Below, one piece after another: positions 1-12,300 of a stretch of DNA of 64,000 nt. The translations under genes were made by a program, and so were the position numbers. Origin of the DNA: Taenia hydatigena. Its lineage: Eukaryota > Platyhelminthes > Cestoda > Cyclophyllidea > Taeniidae. Location of the stretch: NCBI GenBank assembly GCA_036345935.2, contig JADWOT020000989.1, forward strand, positions 46,001 to 110,000, in the 5' to 3' direction. Every line of letters begins with the position of its first letter. Position 1 is the first letter of the stretch. The notes under the pieces were generated by a model, which saw only the letters and a program-made list of their open reading frames with translations, was not told where the DNA came from and searched no databases.

Positions 1-3000
1 AATATTGGAAAATGAATAAGTTTGGATGGCTAAGATGTTAAGAGAAAGCGATTTGGTCAGACGAATGGAAAACCGGTAAGATTACTCGGTTCGCTAGTCT
101 TTGTACCGATTGAAGGTAAGGGAGAGGAGCGGGTGCCAAGTGCTGTGGCTTAGAGCCACATCAGTCATCAGGGTGTCTGTAAATCGGTCAGTGTCTATCC
201 ACAGGAGTCCCGCCATCGAGTGCTTGGTGCGTAGCGTCTTACAATTGACCTCTGTGTTATTGCTTCCTGCCACTCTGCCACGGTTTTTGTTTTTTTGCTG
301 TCGGTAGGCGTAAAGTTATTCCTTTCTTTTAGCATGAGAAGCTCTCTTATGGTCGTTGGAATGATTAACGATTCAATTGCCTATGCTTAGCATTTTGCGA
401 GAGTTTCAATAAGTAGTGTAATTTTAAAGTGTTTTTGAGGAGGGTGAATGAAATTTCACAGTTTTTGGTTCCCATTTTTTTCATAACTGAAGATCAATTC
501 CGTTTTTTAACAAACGAGTGCCAAGGAGTTCTCGTTATTCTGTTGACCACGTCCTCCTTATGTCGCCGTTTTTTGCTGGTTCTATTCATTCCTGCAATTT
601 CTTCGTGAGGGCCAATGCTTTTGAAAAAAGATTAAAGGCGATCACTTGACAAGCTGAGGTCTCTTGCTTTTTGTTATCTTGTAAAATGTAGACATTGATC
701 CGCTCACAGACTCGTGGTAGAACGCTGGGGTTTTCGCGTCTCGAATTCAGCTATTACGTGCAAAGTTAAGTAGGTTAACTTCTTTTCTCAAAATGCAATT
801 TTTCGCAATTATTCTGCTGGGTCACCTTTTTGAATTGCTTCCGTTGATCTCTAAAAGCTTTTCTTCGTTCGTGTGGAATTCCGTCTTTCTGAAGATATGC
901 AGTAAAGTGGCAGCCATTTCGTTTTGGTTATTTCGTTAGGCAAGCAATTTTGATGTGCCTTTGTTTTCCCTATCTCCAAGCTTGTAGGTTCAAGTTTTTG
1001 ATATCTTTTTTAGCTTTGACATCCAAAATTATGCGATTTTCATCGACCTAGCCTCATTTTCCGTTGTGGATCCCTTTTTTCTGTGTCATCTTTGCCTCGA
1101 GCCCCCAAGTGCTTGCCATTCTTAAAGTAAAGAGATCGATAAGTAGATCCTCTATGCTCTATTTGCAGTAGTTGTTCCCTTTCCTAGTCCTTGAATAAAC
1201 CCTCAACGTGTACTATTTATTTTTATAAGGACCGCGAGTTTTTACTCCTACCTACAACTTTGTCTTGGGCCATAGACCGATTTAGTATGTGTAGTATTTT
1301 TTCACAACCTATGAATCCGTCCCACTGTCGCCGGCGTTTGCCTTTGTCTGGAGCAGTAGGACGAGTGGTTTTGGTCGGCGTTTCGTTAATGCAAACCGTT
1401 TGGCAATGTTTGGTCTTGGCTAGAATCTAGCTGACGACGTCCAGGCCACAGCACGTGTGTAGCGTGTCGTAGAGGAAGGACAGTTCCATGGCTATCGCAT
1501 CGCTTCGGTCTTTTACACATCCTGATTGTGATTTTCTTTTTATTCGGGCACAAGAGAGGAGAGGATGTATTAACTGCACATGCACCAGAAGGCATTGAGC
1601 AGTTGTGCGAAGTAGACGCTGGGCATCGGGAGGTTAACCCAACAGATGAAGGGTCTCAGGAATTGTCACTGTGTGAGTGGGCTGAAAACCAACATTTGCG
1701 GGGTTACCACTGATTGACAGGCATCTGCACCGCTTAATCGTCCAATTTCTGAATAAATTGGCGATTGTAAACACCCACTTTCACAAGATACTTGGTTCGT
1801 CACCTCACTTTTCTGCACCCAGGCACTGTCGCTGATCTGTGTCATTCTTGATAAATGGTGGCAATATCGTGTTTAAAGTGAGCTATCGCTTACTGCTTCG
1901 CGTGGAACCGTTGCATCATAATTGTTCATGCGGATATAAAACAGGCATCTCTGTTTAGACCTTATTTCCTTCGTATTGGACGAGGCTGATCTCAACCCAT
2001 GCTTGCTGTTTTCGTTTCGCAGGTTCAAGTGGCGACGTTGGGTAAATTGAATGCAGACGAGAGGTCCGCTATCCAAAGCAGGTTATGAGTGGATTTTGCC
2101 GGTGTGGAAACACCGCTGCCACCGCGAGGTCCATGAAGAGCATGCGTGAAGAGGGAAAGGGGACACTAGAGTGATTAATTGTGCCTTCTGGCTGCACTTT
2201 AAGGTGGAACGGAACAAATCTCTGTAAATCCTGAATCCTCGCTGTTCCTGATGCCTACATCTCCCTCTCCAAGCCGTGATGATTTCTCGACTGTGTTGTA
2301 TGTTCCTGTAAATTTCCCATAATTAGTAAATTTAAAAATGTTACTCCTTTGTTCGTGTTTCTTTGCAAATGGAGCAACGTGAGGATTGAACGTTTTTTTG
2401 CGCAGGTGATAATAAGTTTGCTTTTTGATTAACGTGGCTGAGGTGTGTGGAATGAGGTGGTCCACTGTTACGTTTTGGGTGAGGGATCATCATCTGTGGC
2501 GTGGGTGTTTGAGTGTCCCTTTGGTGGAGGAGCAGAGAAGTAACTCATCTTGAGCCAGAGACCCGTCTTGTGGAGCAAACCTAAGCTGCTTTATGAGTCT
2601 ACAGGCTGAACCGTTGGTCTGTGAGGGCCGAATGTCGGTTGTGCTGCTGCTCTGTGTCCAAAGCCTCTTAGCTTTTCCTCTGTTCTCCTATAGCTCAGTG
2701 CCATGTTAGAAAATTCTTGAGATAGTGGTGGAAGTGAAGCAGCTAAATTTTGCTGTGAGGGAATTATTAAATGAAAATAGTCGTTTAGCGCACCGCTTTT
2801 GTGCTGAGAGGTGAGTGAGTACATAAACTATGCACAATGGTTCAAGCCGGATTTTGGTAATTCTGAGTTGACTTTAATAATAAATTGTAATTATTAGGAT
2901 AGGCTATGATGGCATGTAACTAAAGGACAAGTGCGATGACTTTAATCGGAAGTATTTTTAAGTAACCATGACTAGTTTGAGCCATCAAGCTGCCCGAAAC

Positions 3001-3020
3001 TTCACTTGTGCCTACCTCTA
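1..3020 (+). repeat. R1 interspersed repeat, copy 1 (truncated by the window start)
   Basis: This stretch matches 31490-34050 in reverse complement with many substitutions and small indels. Landmarks that correspond are 101-307 with 33825-34025, 709-751 with 33417-33461, 2100-2210 with 32040-32150, and 2400-2480 with 31760-31850. The stretch around 2810-3020 matches 31490-31690. The short open frames inside (for example 101-307) are disrupted differently in the second copy, so I do not call genes. The family is unknown to me. It could be part of a long DNA element or a non-LTR fragment; no terminal repeats were recognised. Confidence 0.65.
709..751 (+). other. tRNA-like stretch within R1
   Basis: The stretch reads like a tRNA D-arm with a Pol III A-box (GTGGTAGAACGC), followed closely by TCTCGAATTC, which resembles a B-box. 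The inverted R1 copy keeps the same arrangement at 33417-33461 on the minus strand. The two boxes are only about 15 bases apart, too close for a functional tRNA. I read it as a decayed tRNA-derived segment or a chance match. Confidence 0.2.
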
Positions 3021-3989
3021 TACACTAAACTACTTTGAGGTAAGAGATTATCACGCTTTTTGTTAGTGATGCAAGTGGCATCATTTGAGGAACAGGAATG
3101 AATGTGATATTTCATGTTGCCTAAACCCGTTTTCACATGACCTCTGCCCCCTCTGGACACAAATTGTGCACTTTAGCTGAGGTGCGGGATTTGGCGAATG
3201 TCGATGCTTTGTGGTTACAGAATGGAAGATTCAGGTGGTCCTGCTGTGTGCATTGCATGGCCTCGGTGTGCAATGCAGCAATTATTTGTCACCCCAAGTA
3301 AGGTATCACGACACCAATTGGAAGGTGGCCACTGACAAGGGCACATGTCTTCCATTTCGGCACTCAATCCAGCCATCGAATGACAAGGAAGTGGTCTACC
3401 CACTCTCGACAACAATAATTGCACAACGACAAACATCGGCAATGTGGAATCCCCTGTATTTACTAGCGTTTGGACGTCAGGCTGACTGCAGTGCGTGATA
3501 CTAGTGCAAGCAATCAAGTAAGTCTGTGATTTCGTTCGTCCATGACCTCATCTCTTCAAATGGTTGAGATTGAAGGGGTTCAGTAGATGGAGACAATGCC
3601 ATTTCCAGTATAAAGGATGCATCCTTAATCGCGTGGATATGTGTTGGTTAAAGGTAGTGCAAGCGGTCATTTAAGTCTGGGACCTCATTCAGTTATGGTC
3701 CACGATCCACAATGAATTCGCCCAACTTCTACCATTAAAAAACAAATCAATTCTGTTAAAATGATCGAGGATAACGGGCGCAATGTGTGCAAATGGTGCC
3801 ATCGTCAGTGCACTGTACGCACTGAAGAAAGCTAATGCGGCCATTCACGAAGTTTAGCGTCAACGAGGCATTTCTCCTTCCTAGCTGTCACTTCCGAATG
3901 TTCAGAGCGAAACGTACTAATCATGCTTTTCCTAAAGGGAATTAAATAGTACACCAATGTGGTGTTACCGTCTTGAACGGGGATAAACC
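3021..3989. other. No gene recognised
   Basis: The longest open frames (3211-3498 plus and 3215-3517 minus) overlap on opposite strands, neither shows a recognisable domain, and no splice-flanked coding stretch was seen. It separates R1 from R2 and is probably diverged repeat sequence. Confidence 0.4.
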
Positions 3990-5342
3990 AGATCGTTGAT
4001 GTTGATCGCATTTTCCTCCCGTGGCTCCTCTACTTTATTTCTTCCTTTAGATTAAAGTGGACACTCCGTGGTAGGAAGAGGGAGGTATAACAACGTCCCA
4101 AAGACATCTATCACAGCAACCGACTATGGATCAGCAAGCGTCAAAGGGAGGCAAAATTTGTGGCGCGGAACCTGAAACTGGTGATAACTCTCGCAAAAGG
4201 TGGAGACAATTTTCTTCTTTTGTCAGCAGGATTTTATGTTACCAATGCGGCCACGAAACAAATGGGTCCGTCGAATAGGGCGCTGCAGTTCGAGCGGCAG
4301 TACACGGAGATGACGGACTTGCCTTTCAACGATGGTGAACGTCGCAGTCGAGAAGCTGCAATGCCTCCTCCGCGGTTTCATTTTGCTTGACTTATTTATT
4401 TGCTACCTCAACGGTGAATGATTTTGTTTTGAAATACTATCTGGTGGTGTTGCGATTCCACTATTTGTTTCGGCTGTCATGGTTTCAGCTAGAACGGTTT
4501 TAATTTGTTAGTAAAGGAAGTTGCTGCAAAAATTTAGCTTTACACGGTGTTGCAGATGGTGTGGGACCCGGGGCAGACAGAAGTGCTCCCTTTGTGAAGC
4601 GCTGTGAGGGTTGCTAAAGAATACCAAATTTAAAAATGATCTTCCCTATTGCTTCATACCTCGTTCAGATAGGAGTAGGTTTCAATTCGTTGGGTGCTTT
4701 GTCGTGTTTTGCACCTTAGCCGCTTTGATGAACACTACATTTTAAGGCTTTTCATTTACCAATGTCTTTACTATTGTCTGTGTGATAAGCAATGCAGTAT
4801 GTAAGACGTGACACAATCCACGCTGGTAAGATCATTCAAACCTGTAGCGTTGGTGTTGGTGGATGCAGCAGGTGTAGTCTTGAATAGATTGCCTAGATGT
4901 TCCCCACTGGCGAACAGTGTGCCTCCAGCACGTTCGGCAAGCAAGATTTGAGTAAATGCAAGCCAAAGTAGTTGAGGTTTCACTTTGAATGTGACTTCGA
5001 CGTGTATTTTATGGCATTGTCAAAGAAATTGTCAATTCTCACGTCGAAATTGCCAGACTATCGTATGGCTTCGCCATGAGTGAGATTTTTTGTTTTACAA
5101 TTCATTTTGTTTCCACAGGTACCAAAATCTTCAGTCCAATTGGATTAGCTTTCGCATTTAGTGTTGATTAGTGGGTATGAAATTCATTTGTAAAAGTTAC
5201 CGCAAAAGCATTGTTATCAAAATGAGAGACTGGGCTGAGTATCGCCACGTTTATCCAACGTAAGTCGAATTGACTGCGAAAACAGCATCATTTAGAAAGC
5301 AAGCGGTTTAGGCTTGAAGTAGAGGCACTCAAGGTTGAGATT
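3990..5342 (+). repeat. R2 interspersed repeat, copy 1
   Basis: It aligns directly with 46350-47712 over nearly its whole length and with 50560-51030 over its first third. Shared landmarks are a pyrimidine-rich stretch ending in CTTCCTTTAGA (about 4040), a GGTAGGAAGAG motif near 4070, and a region around 4160-4370. There two of the three copies keep an open frame with related peptide sequence. The frame at 4160-4390 is probably a fossil rather than a live gene, because the third copy is interrupted. Family unknown. Confidence 0.7.
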
Positions 5343-6239
5343 CTGTATGCGTAAGCCATCACATCAACTATCTACTAATGGGCTACAGAAAGGCAAACAC
5401 GAATGTGAATCCTATTTGCTATCTGCCGCTAGTAGGAGGCCTTGCAAATCGCTTAAAATTTGTGCGGTTGCATCAATTCCTGTTGGGGTTCAGTCCCACG
5501 ACTTCCACTTGGCGTATTTAGAAGGCTTCAGTCATTGAAAAGGACTCATTGAGCAGCTAATGGTGGGAAGAAATGCGACTGACTGCATAGCCATGCGCAC
5601 TCACATTTACAAATGGCAAAAATAGCAGGTAACGATAGCACTTGATGCCTCACTAAATTGCCACGCTGCTTGTAGATTGAGTGATCACCCTTATTAAGAG
5701 AAAGCAGTTCATCAACAAGGAGAATGCTCACAGGCTGACACAGTTGTGAAGTGGTAATGTTATCTGTGAAATGTCCACTTCCAGCAGTTGGAGGCCACGG
5801 CCCTACTACATTTGAATATCAGATCGAAGAAAGGACTACATGAGAGCCTACCTCTCCCTACCACAAACTCTGCCACTAATGCTTTAGCGTCGAAATCGAA
5901 TTGAAGGAAATCGAGCAGGAGAAACAGAAAAAGGAATGGCAATCAGGCTTAGAGATTCGTTTTGTGAATGCAAGAAAACAGTGACCCATCATAAAGGGAA
6001 CCCATGTGCTTTGCTTCAATAGAACCGCTGCAATATCTTTGAACTTCTGTCTCCCTTTGATCGCAGTATGGGAAGATGAATTAGTAAACATTCGATTTGT
6101 TAACTCACCTGGAATGACACCGTCATTCGCATCAAGAAAAAGGTGTCAAATTGGTAATTGTTCTCAGATTAACCAACTTAAAAAGTGTCTTGTTCCTCTC
6201 CTTTAGAAACAGGTGCGGTAGATGTCAATGCGTCAGCAG
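5343..6239. other. No gene recognised
   Basis: Several 60-70 codon frames lie on both strands (5335-5538, 5546-5731, 5760-6206) without a recognisable domain or consistent splice sites. It lies between R2 and R3 and I see no feature I can support. Confidence 0.35.
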
Positions 6240-7240
6240 AAAGCATTATTAAACGCTATAGCTGTGCTTACAAATATTTAAATGGGATGCAGCCAAGATA
6301 GCTTTTACTTACCACACTAATTCGCGGATAAAGCTTCGTGCAAATAAGTGCCTCTTATGCGCCAAAGCATTGTCAAATGTTGATTAATGCAAGCTATACT
6401 TGTAGTAAAGCTAGGAAGATCCAGTTCTAGATTTGAAGAATTAGAGACACATGATACGAATATAAAGAGGCGTTGATGTTGCATTTCGTCTTAAAATAAA
6501 AAATTGCAAAGTAGGAGCAGAACAAACTTACTGGGTATGGACACAAGCGTATGATAAGCTAGTCATTTGGTTCTGTATTTTAATTGCAATGCGTCACACA
6601 TCCTTTGCGACCAAAAATGAATTCATATGATGGTTGCAATTTTTAGGACACACGCTAACTGGAAATCGTATGCTTTGTTAAGTGAAACAGTTCTTTAGGT
6701 TAATTAAATCACTCATCAATTTGGAGGTCATCAGCGGTAACTGCTTTCCACCTCGTTGGTTAATTAGTTCTGTTGCTGCACCAAAATTTCCTCAATTCGG
6801 TAGAATTTGGCCGCATTTCTAAAAGATTTATCTTACTTGCTGGAAATTACTTGGTGAAACGGGATTTACGGGACATGAATCACACCAGATTGCTTCACAT
6901 CTGAATGGAGCATATCTTGCTAATTTTAAGTCCTTTAACAAACGATTCAAAATCTAGAATCTGCCTTTGACATTGCTTTATACATAACTTAGGTAAGGAT
7001 AAACCACATTTTGTGGTTTCTTGCCATGTACATCATGCATAAATCAACAACAGCCACTTAATGGACCGTAAATTTAACAGTTTATTTCCAAGATACTAGT
7101 AGTAAATGCGCAGTGAAATTGCTTCATACGGTCAGTTGTGGTATTTAAGTCGGTACACGATGTATAACTTTTATGTCAATTTATGGCATTTAACAGCTAT
7201 AGTATTGTAGTTAGAAGCCTTCAAGGCAAGGCGAGGAAAG
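6240..7240 (+). repeat. R3 interspersed repeat, copy 1
   Basis: It matches 35480-36385 directly along its length, 61790-62470 over its left part, and about 30790-31490 in reverse complement. All copies share the order of landmarks: a TAGCTTTTACTT stretch near 6300, the dyad block at 6720-6760, and in the full copies an end in AAGGCGAG. Most of the copy has drifted heavily from copy 2, yet 6720-6760 is identical in both. No coding potential was recognised. Confidence 0.7.
6720..6760 (+). promoter_or_regulatory. Conserved 41-base dyad block of R3
   Basis: These 41 bases are identical at 35932-35972, although surrounding R3 sequence differs at many positions. The block is symmetric: outer arms GAGGT and ACCTC each stand four bases away from an inner 13-base near-palindrome, AGCGGTAACTGCT. 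Diverged forms lie at 62377-62416 and, on the minus strand, at 31191-31227. The symmetry would suit a dimeric protein-binding site or a hairpin. Function is unknown. Confidence 0.4.
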
Positions 7241-9100
7241 GAAGGGGAGCAGGAAGGCGAGAATCCGACAGGAACGTCTGATGTTGAGTTCATCAGGTTC
7301 CAGCAGATAATCCATTTATTCGCCTTGCCTAGATATCGTTTGGTGCAGCGGAGGCTGCAGTCAGGAGAAATGGAAGGAGACACCGGCGCCGCAGACACGA
7401 GCTATAGCATAACCGAGCTTCCTGATGAATGCGAGTGGACGAAAGGAGGTGATGTGGGTGGCGCAAAGAGAAGGACGGGAGAATGGAAAAGGAGGTGATG
7501 AAGGAAGAGGCGCATAATGTGATTATCAGCGGTTGTCAAGTCTACGACCAGCCAAAAAAGACACATGGCAGGCAGGGACGACTCTTCATTACTATTGGCG
7601 AATTTGCGTAGCACCAACGTCAGCGACCCCACAGACACAGGTTTACCGACTCCATCAGACATTGATGGATGGATTGTTTGCTCCCCACCGCGCCATAGCA
7701 AAACAAGTTGATTAGATTGTTCAAATGGTTAATGCAGCATCTCTACCACGTTGAGGGTATTAGAGACGCTTGGATTGTTGCTGCCCTTCATGCACCTGCA
7801 TGCACAGCCAGCGGTAGCACGAAAGGAGGAAAAGGTAAGTGGTAATGAACTTTACTCTTATTAAGTGCTGGTCACCTTCCTTACTTCACGTCGGGAAAAG
7901 GATCTTCATCTTCTCTACTTTTCATCATTTAGTGCTTAGTTGAGAAGTCAAGGTGCCCACAACGCATCGCACTTGTCCGCTGAGGCCGACAATGCTGCCC
8001 TTACCATTGTGGTTCGCCACGGGTAAGGTGTCCTCGATCTCCACTTCTTTCTTTGCTCTGTCGCTTCTCTTTCCTCCTTCCCCTTTTCCTGCCTCCTCTC
8101 TTCTTCTTCGAGCAGTTGTTTGCCTTCCACCTCAACTTTTCGTATTCACATCTCATCCCTCTGCCTCCTCTAATTTGCATTCATCTGGACCTTTGGCTGT
8201 CGCATGGACGACTGCCGCTGCATCGGCTCCTCCCATTTCTTCTTTCACCGTCACCGCCGCGCTTTAAGGCAAGACGACGATTTGGAGTATCAGTTGCAGT
8301 CTGATAAAATTCACATCAGATGTGACTGGCGAGTTCCTCCCTCTCCTCCGCTCCCCTCCTCCTCACTTCCCCTCTTTCCCAATTCCTCTTCTTCCACATG
8401 AACATTGGTCAGATCGCCCCTTGACAGACTCTGCTTTATTTAAAACTACATGTTATTTTGGCTAAAATACATTCCTTTCGTTAATTAGAGCACCCAACTG
8501 CTTAGTCAGTAGAATGGGGGCGAGAGGCTGTAGAGAACATGATCAACGAGGAGTTGTGAGCAGGCTCGTCCAAATGGTAATTTGACGAGACATCATCGTC
8601 CTCCTTCTCTTCACCACTGTCAAACAAATACATCTGCCCCTCCGTTGTCTCGAAAGTTCCTTCAAAAAGTCAGAGCGGTGAAGGAGGGAAAGGGTTCCAG
8701 GCGATAACCACTTGCTAAAGGGAAGACCTTAAATGGATGCCTAATAATTTGCGCAGCAGTCTACGTACCCACCGGATTGGTGCATCAGTATAACGTTTAA
8801 ATGTGCCACCACTTCTTCCTTGCTTCAATGCCCTCACACGGCCTTGCATTAGGGTCCTACATGACAGAACCTGTGTCGCCAACAGTCACTAACTATGACT
8901 CAACACAAATTAAATGAAGAAACACTTCCAAACCCGTGGCGACAAAATGTGCCCCAATAGAGCACCACTTTCCCCGTACTAAATCGTGCATGAGCAGAAA
9001 ACAAACACATGTTATGTCCACAAACCCTAATCCGGGTTGATTCGTGGCCAGTGGATGTGTGAATATAAGAAGAATTGTTGATTTATTTGGCTTATTACAG
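7241..9100. other. Low-complexity pyrimidine-rich region, no gene recognised
   Basis: Around 8040-8400 the plus strand is very rich in C and T. This produces several overlapping open frames (7953-8401) full of Ser, Pro, Leu and Phe that I treat as composition artefacts. Part of 8490-8640 faintly resembles the R7 family near 34750-34870. No splice-supported exon was found before 9101. Confidence 0.4.
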
Positions 9101-9329
9101 GAGAGATCGAAAAGTCTTTCAAGTTGAAGGTGAGTTGATGGTGTATATTCCCTATCTTGTGAACATAAATCGTTATTTTCATGATAATCTTACACATTGG
9201 CAGGGTAGCTTTTTTAAGCATTCTTTCAGCAATATAGTGTCCATCGAGGTGTGTTTACATTTTCAACGAATTGGTTGAACCGACCAAAGTCAGTGTGAAA
9301 TGATTCTACTCGAAGACTGGACTATGAGA
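9101..9329 (+). CDS. Putative three small exons of an unidentified gene
   Basis: Three short stretches are each bounded by splice-like signals. The first (9101-9129) follows a T-rich tract ending TTACAG and ends at GTGAGT. The second (9204-9248) follows TTGGCAG and ends at GTGTGT. The third (9294-9329) follows AGTCAG and ends at GTAACA. Read in one frame across introns of 74 and 45 nt they stay open: EIEKSFKLK, then GSFFKHSFSNIVSIE, then CEMILLEDWTMR. No family is recognised, and neither start nor end was found. Chance cannot be excluded for exons this small. Confidence 0.27.
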
Positions 9330-12300
9330 GTAACACTTATCAGTCATTAGCTTTTCCTGCTTGATGTGGTGAGTGTCTGTTGTTTCCTGGATTTCGAATT
9401 CCTTTGTAATTGCCTCTGAACACCTAAGATACGATTTTCATGACCTTGATTGGAACTCCCCTTTCTTGTTGCATGAGACATATGCGTGCGGCATGTGTTC
9501 CCTTGCAAGAAGATTGTTTTCAATTGTAGTAATAAAGGTGGTGAAGGATAACTGTGCTTGTCTTACTGTTTTTTGAGAAGGAGTTGACCCATTTGATAAA
9601 TCAACTGAAGGTGGTGTGATTATTGAGATGTAACTGGCGATGTGTAGTGATGAATTTTCCCCTCAAGCAGGTAGGTAACCCGTGGTAGTCGCGAACGCAA
9701 GGAAAAGCGGTTCTTCGGCTGCGATCCTAGGCGTTGTCTTTGGCTTCCTTTGGTTGAGGCTTATTTAATGAAACCTAAGTCCCTGTTTGCTAAATAACCT
9801 TTCGGCGCAATCTCAATACTACGGACGGCTTAGCCAGAATGTGCAGCTAAAAAATTGTCTACAAGCTTTGAATAGCTCTAGTCCAATGTAGGAACCTGGT
9901 CCTTACTTGGGCGTTTGCGTCGGTATTGAAGTGTGAGCTGAACTGTTTTGGAGTTTATTTAAAGGGAGAAAGAGTTAGTTTGCAGTGTCCCTAGTTGGAC
10001 ACTGTAGCTATGGAGTTGACTACACGGGTGCCGTTGAATTTCGGTCGCTGCGTTTTAACGCCCCTTGTTAACTTTAACGCTGGAATATGTTCTGATGCGT
10101 AGCGCTGTCAGTTTGTGATTCATCTTCTATCTCTGTCATCAATTGTGGCATCTAGCCGTGGAAACTTGAAAGCATCACTTTTGTAGTAGTAGCAGTGGTA
10201 TTCAAAACGGCGCCAACGCGTAAGCATCGTCGTAATGTGGACATCGTGGTGTTTCCCCCATGTGAGTGGCTTGACCCCTCAATTTGGGTGGAAATGCCTA
10301 CACGCCTGCAGCAGCCTCCACGTCAATAGGATGATTATCAACACGCTAGCACCGGCTGCCTCCACTCGCTCACGTGGTTGCCCCATGGTGGTGCTCTCAC
10401 CAGCCATCGCAGCTCTGTTTACCACGGTATCGCATTTTGAAACGCCAACGCGAACGGATGTCACAAGTTTACTCAAGCAGTACACCACAGCCCTCCTTCC
10501 TGCCCACCTACTTTGTATACCGACCCCTGTACGAAGTGGATAGTTAGGGTGAGGCAAGGAGGAGGGAATCATCTCGTCTTCCTTTCCCAAACGGCCTCCA
10601 CACCCCCCTTCTCTTCACACCAATCAACTTATCCACTTTTCCCTTTTCAGTCCATTCTCAAGGTTAAGTAATAGTGACATCATCACCTGTTCCACCGCCA
10701 GCAATAATTAGTTGCGACTTTTTCAAAGCAAAGTATTTCCATACTTGCAGAAACAAAATATGCTGCAGTTTTCACCAGTAAAATTTGGCCCATAGCGCTT
10801 CCATTCGTCGTAGGGGAACTTCCCCTTTACTCCGCATTCATATTTACCCATGGCAGCGCCCCTCCTCAGCCTTTCCCTTACCCTCCACTCACCCACCCAC
10901 GTTATGCCCGGGGAAGATGAAGAGAAGGAGACATAATAGTAGTGGAACAAAAGATATTTATGTGTGTACGCTTCACATATCGACGACGGCAGCAAGCCAC
11001 CCACTACTCGGCAGCGAGGGTAAGACCGCGAGGCAACTAAGCAACCGGCTCAGCTCACCAACACCCGTCACTCAACAAACCACAGTCGACACATTACACT
11101 CCCACTCGCCTCTTCCCTCTATTCTCTTCATCCATTCCCCCAGTAGCTTTATATTCACTTCACTAAGGTGCATTCTAACATCTTAGCTTTTCATTGTCCA
11201 CTACTTTAATCCTTTCTATGAATACTATGGACAGGTCCGTCTCGGTTAGTCTCTTATGCCTACCGCATGCAGCCCAAATTGACCGCCACACGTTTCGCAG
11301 GTCGAGAAAGGGCAGGCAAACAGATAGATAGTCGAAAAAATCAACAGATAGGCGGGTATGTAGGTGGGTCGGCGGATGAAGAGATTGAGATAAACGCAAT
11401 GACTTAAAAAGTCATTGAACAGCCGACACTAGCTTTACCGCCTCACCTAGACTCTACCTCTACATCTCTACTAAATGACCAAACAAGCGAATACAAAGGA
11501 ACAGCGACGCAAATAAATAAAAAATAATTCGCAAAGTAATCGTCTCGACACAACGCCCATGATAGGTGTGATGGGGGAAAAGGATATCATGATCAGAAGG
11601 AAATGCGGGCACAGGACGCTACTTGCGCCGACTGTCCCATCCACGTTCTCATCACTGCCATACATATACCACAGGAAAGGCGGCGCACCGCAAAAAAAGC
11701 ACTCGTACGACAGACACAAAGCCAACTAATGTCGCAGAACTAGGGTGCAAATTAGACCACACCGGGCCTCTGTCCATGTCTGCGTCGCATTATCGTCAAG
11801 TTCTGGAATACAGGGTTGGGGGTCCGCGTGCACCACTTGCCCCTATGCCTTGGGCATGCCAATGCCGGTGACACCCCCCTCCCCCCTTCCCCTCAAACTA
11901 CCCAGTGCACCTATAACTCCACTGCATCGGACAGGCATGACAGCACTCAGTCAATCAACAGTATGTACAATAGACCTGCCGTGTGTGCGCGTGTGCTTAA
12001 AATAACGGAAAAAGTACCGTACCTAAACAAAACAGATGACACGGCAAAGCATCCCATTCCTTTCCACTGTGAGCAACTTCCATCCTAAGCATTCTTAGCA
12101 GCAATAATGCAATCAAGATGAAGCAATGCACCCAGGAAAATGCGTCGTGAGGGCGTCAGAGAGGGGTTGATTTTAGCAGCTCCGACAGTCAAATGTTCTA
12201 ATGCAGATGAGGCGGCACGACCACTCACATCAGGCAGGACTGTATAAACGTTCCAACGCCACGCCTCAGACCCCTGAAGTAAAGCTGATGAGGATAACTT

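Noticed and set aside
7953..8401. Three overlapping plus-strand frames of 65-104 codons
   Set aside because: They are translations of one C/T-rich tract in three frames, with Ser/Pro/Leu/Phe bias and no domain.
8490..8640. Possible further R7 copy
   Set aside because: Only short stretches agree (GAG-GTTGTGAGCA and CACTGTCAAAC) with no continuous alignment, so it is left unassigned.
10235..10590. Frames of about 100 codons on both strands over the same bases
   Set aside because: The two frames mirror each other, no family is recognised and there is no splice support.
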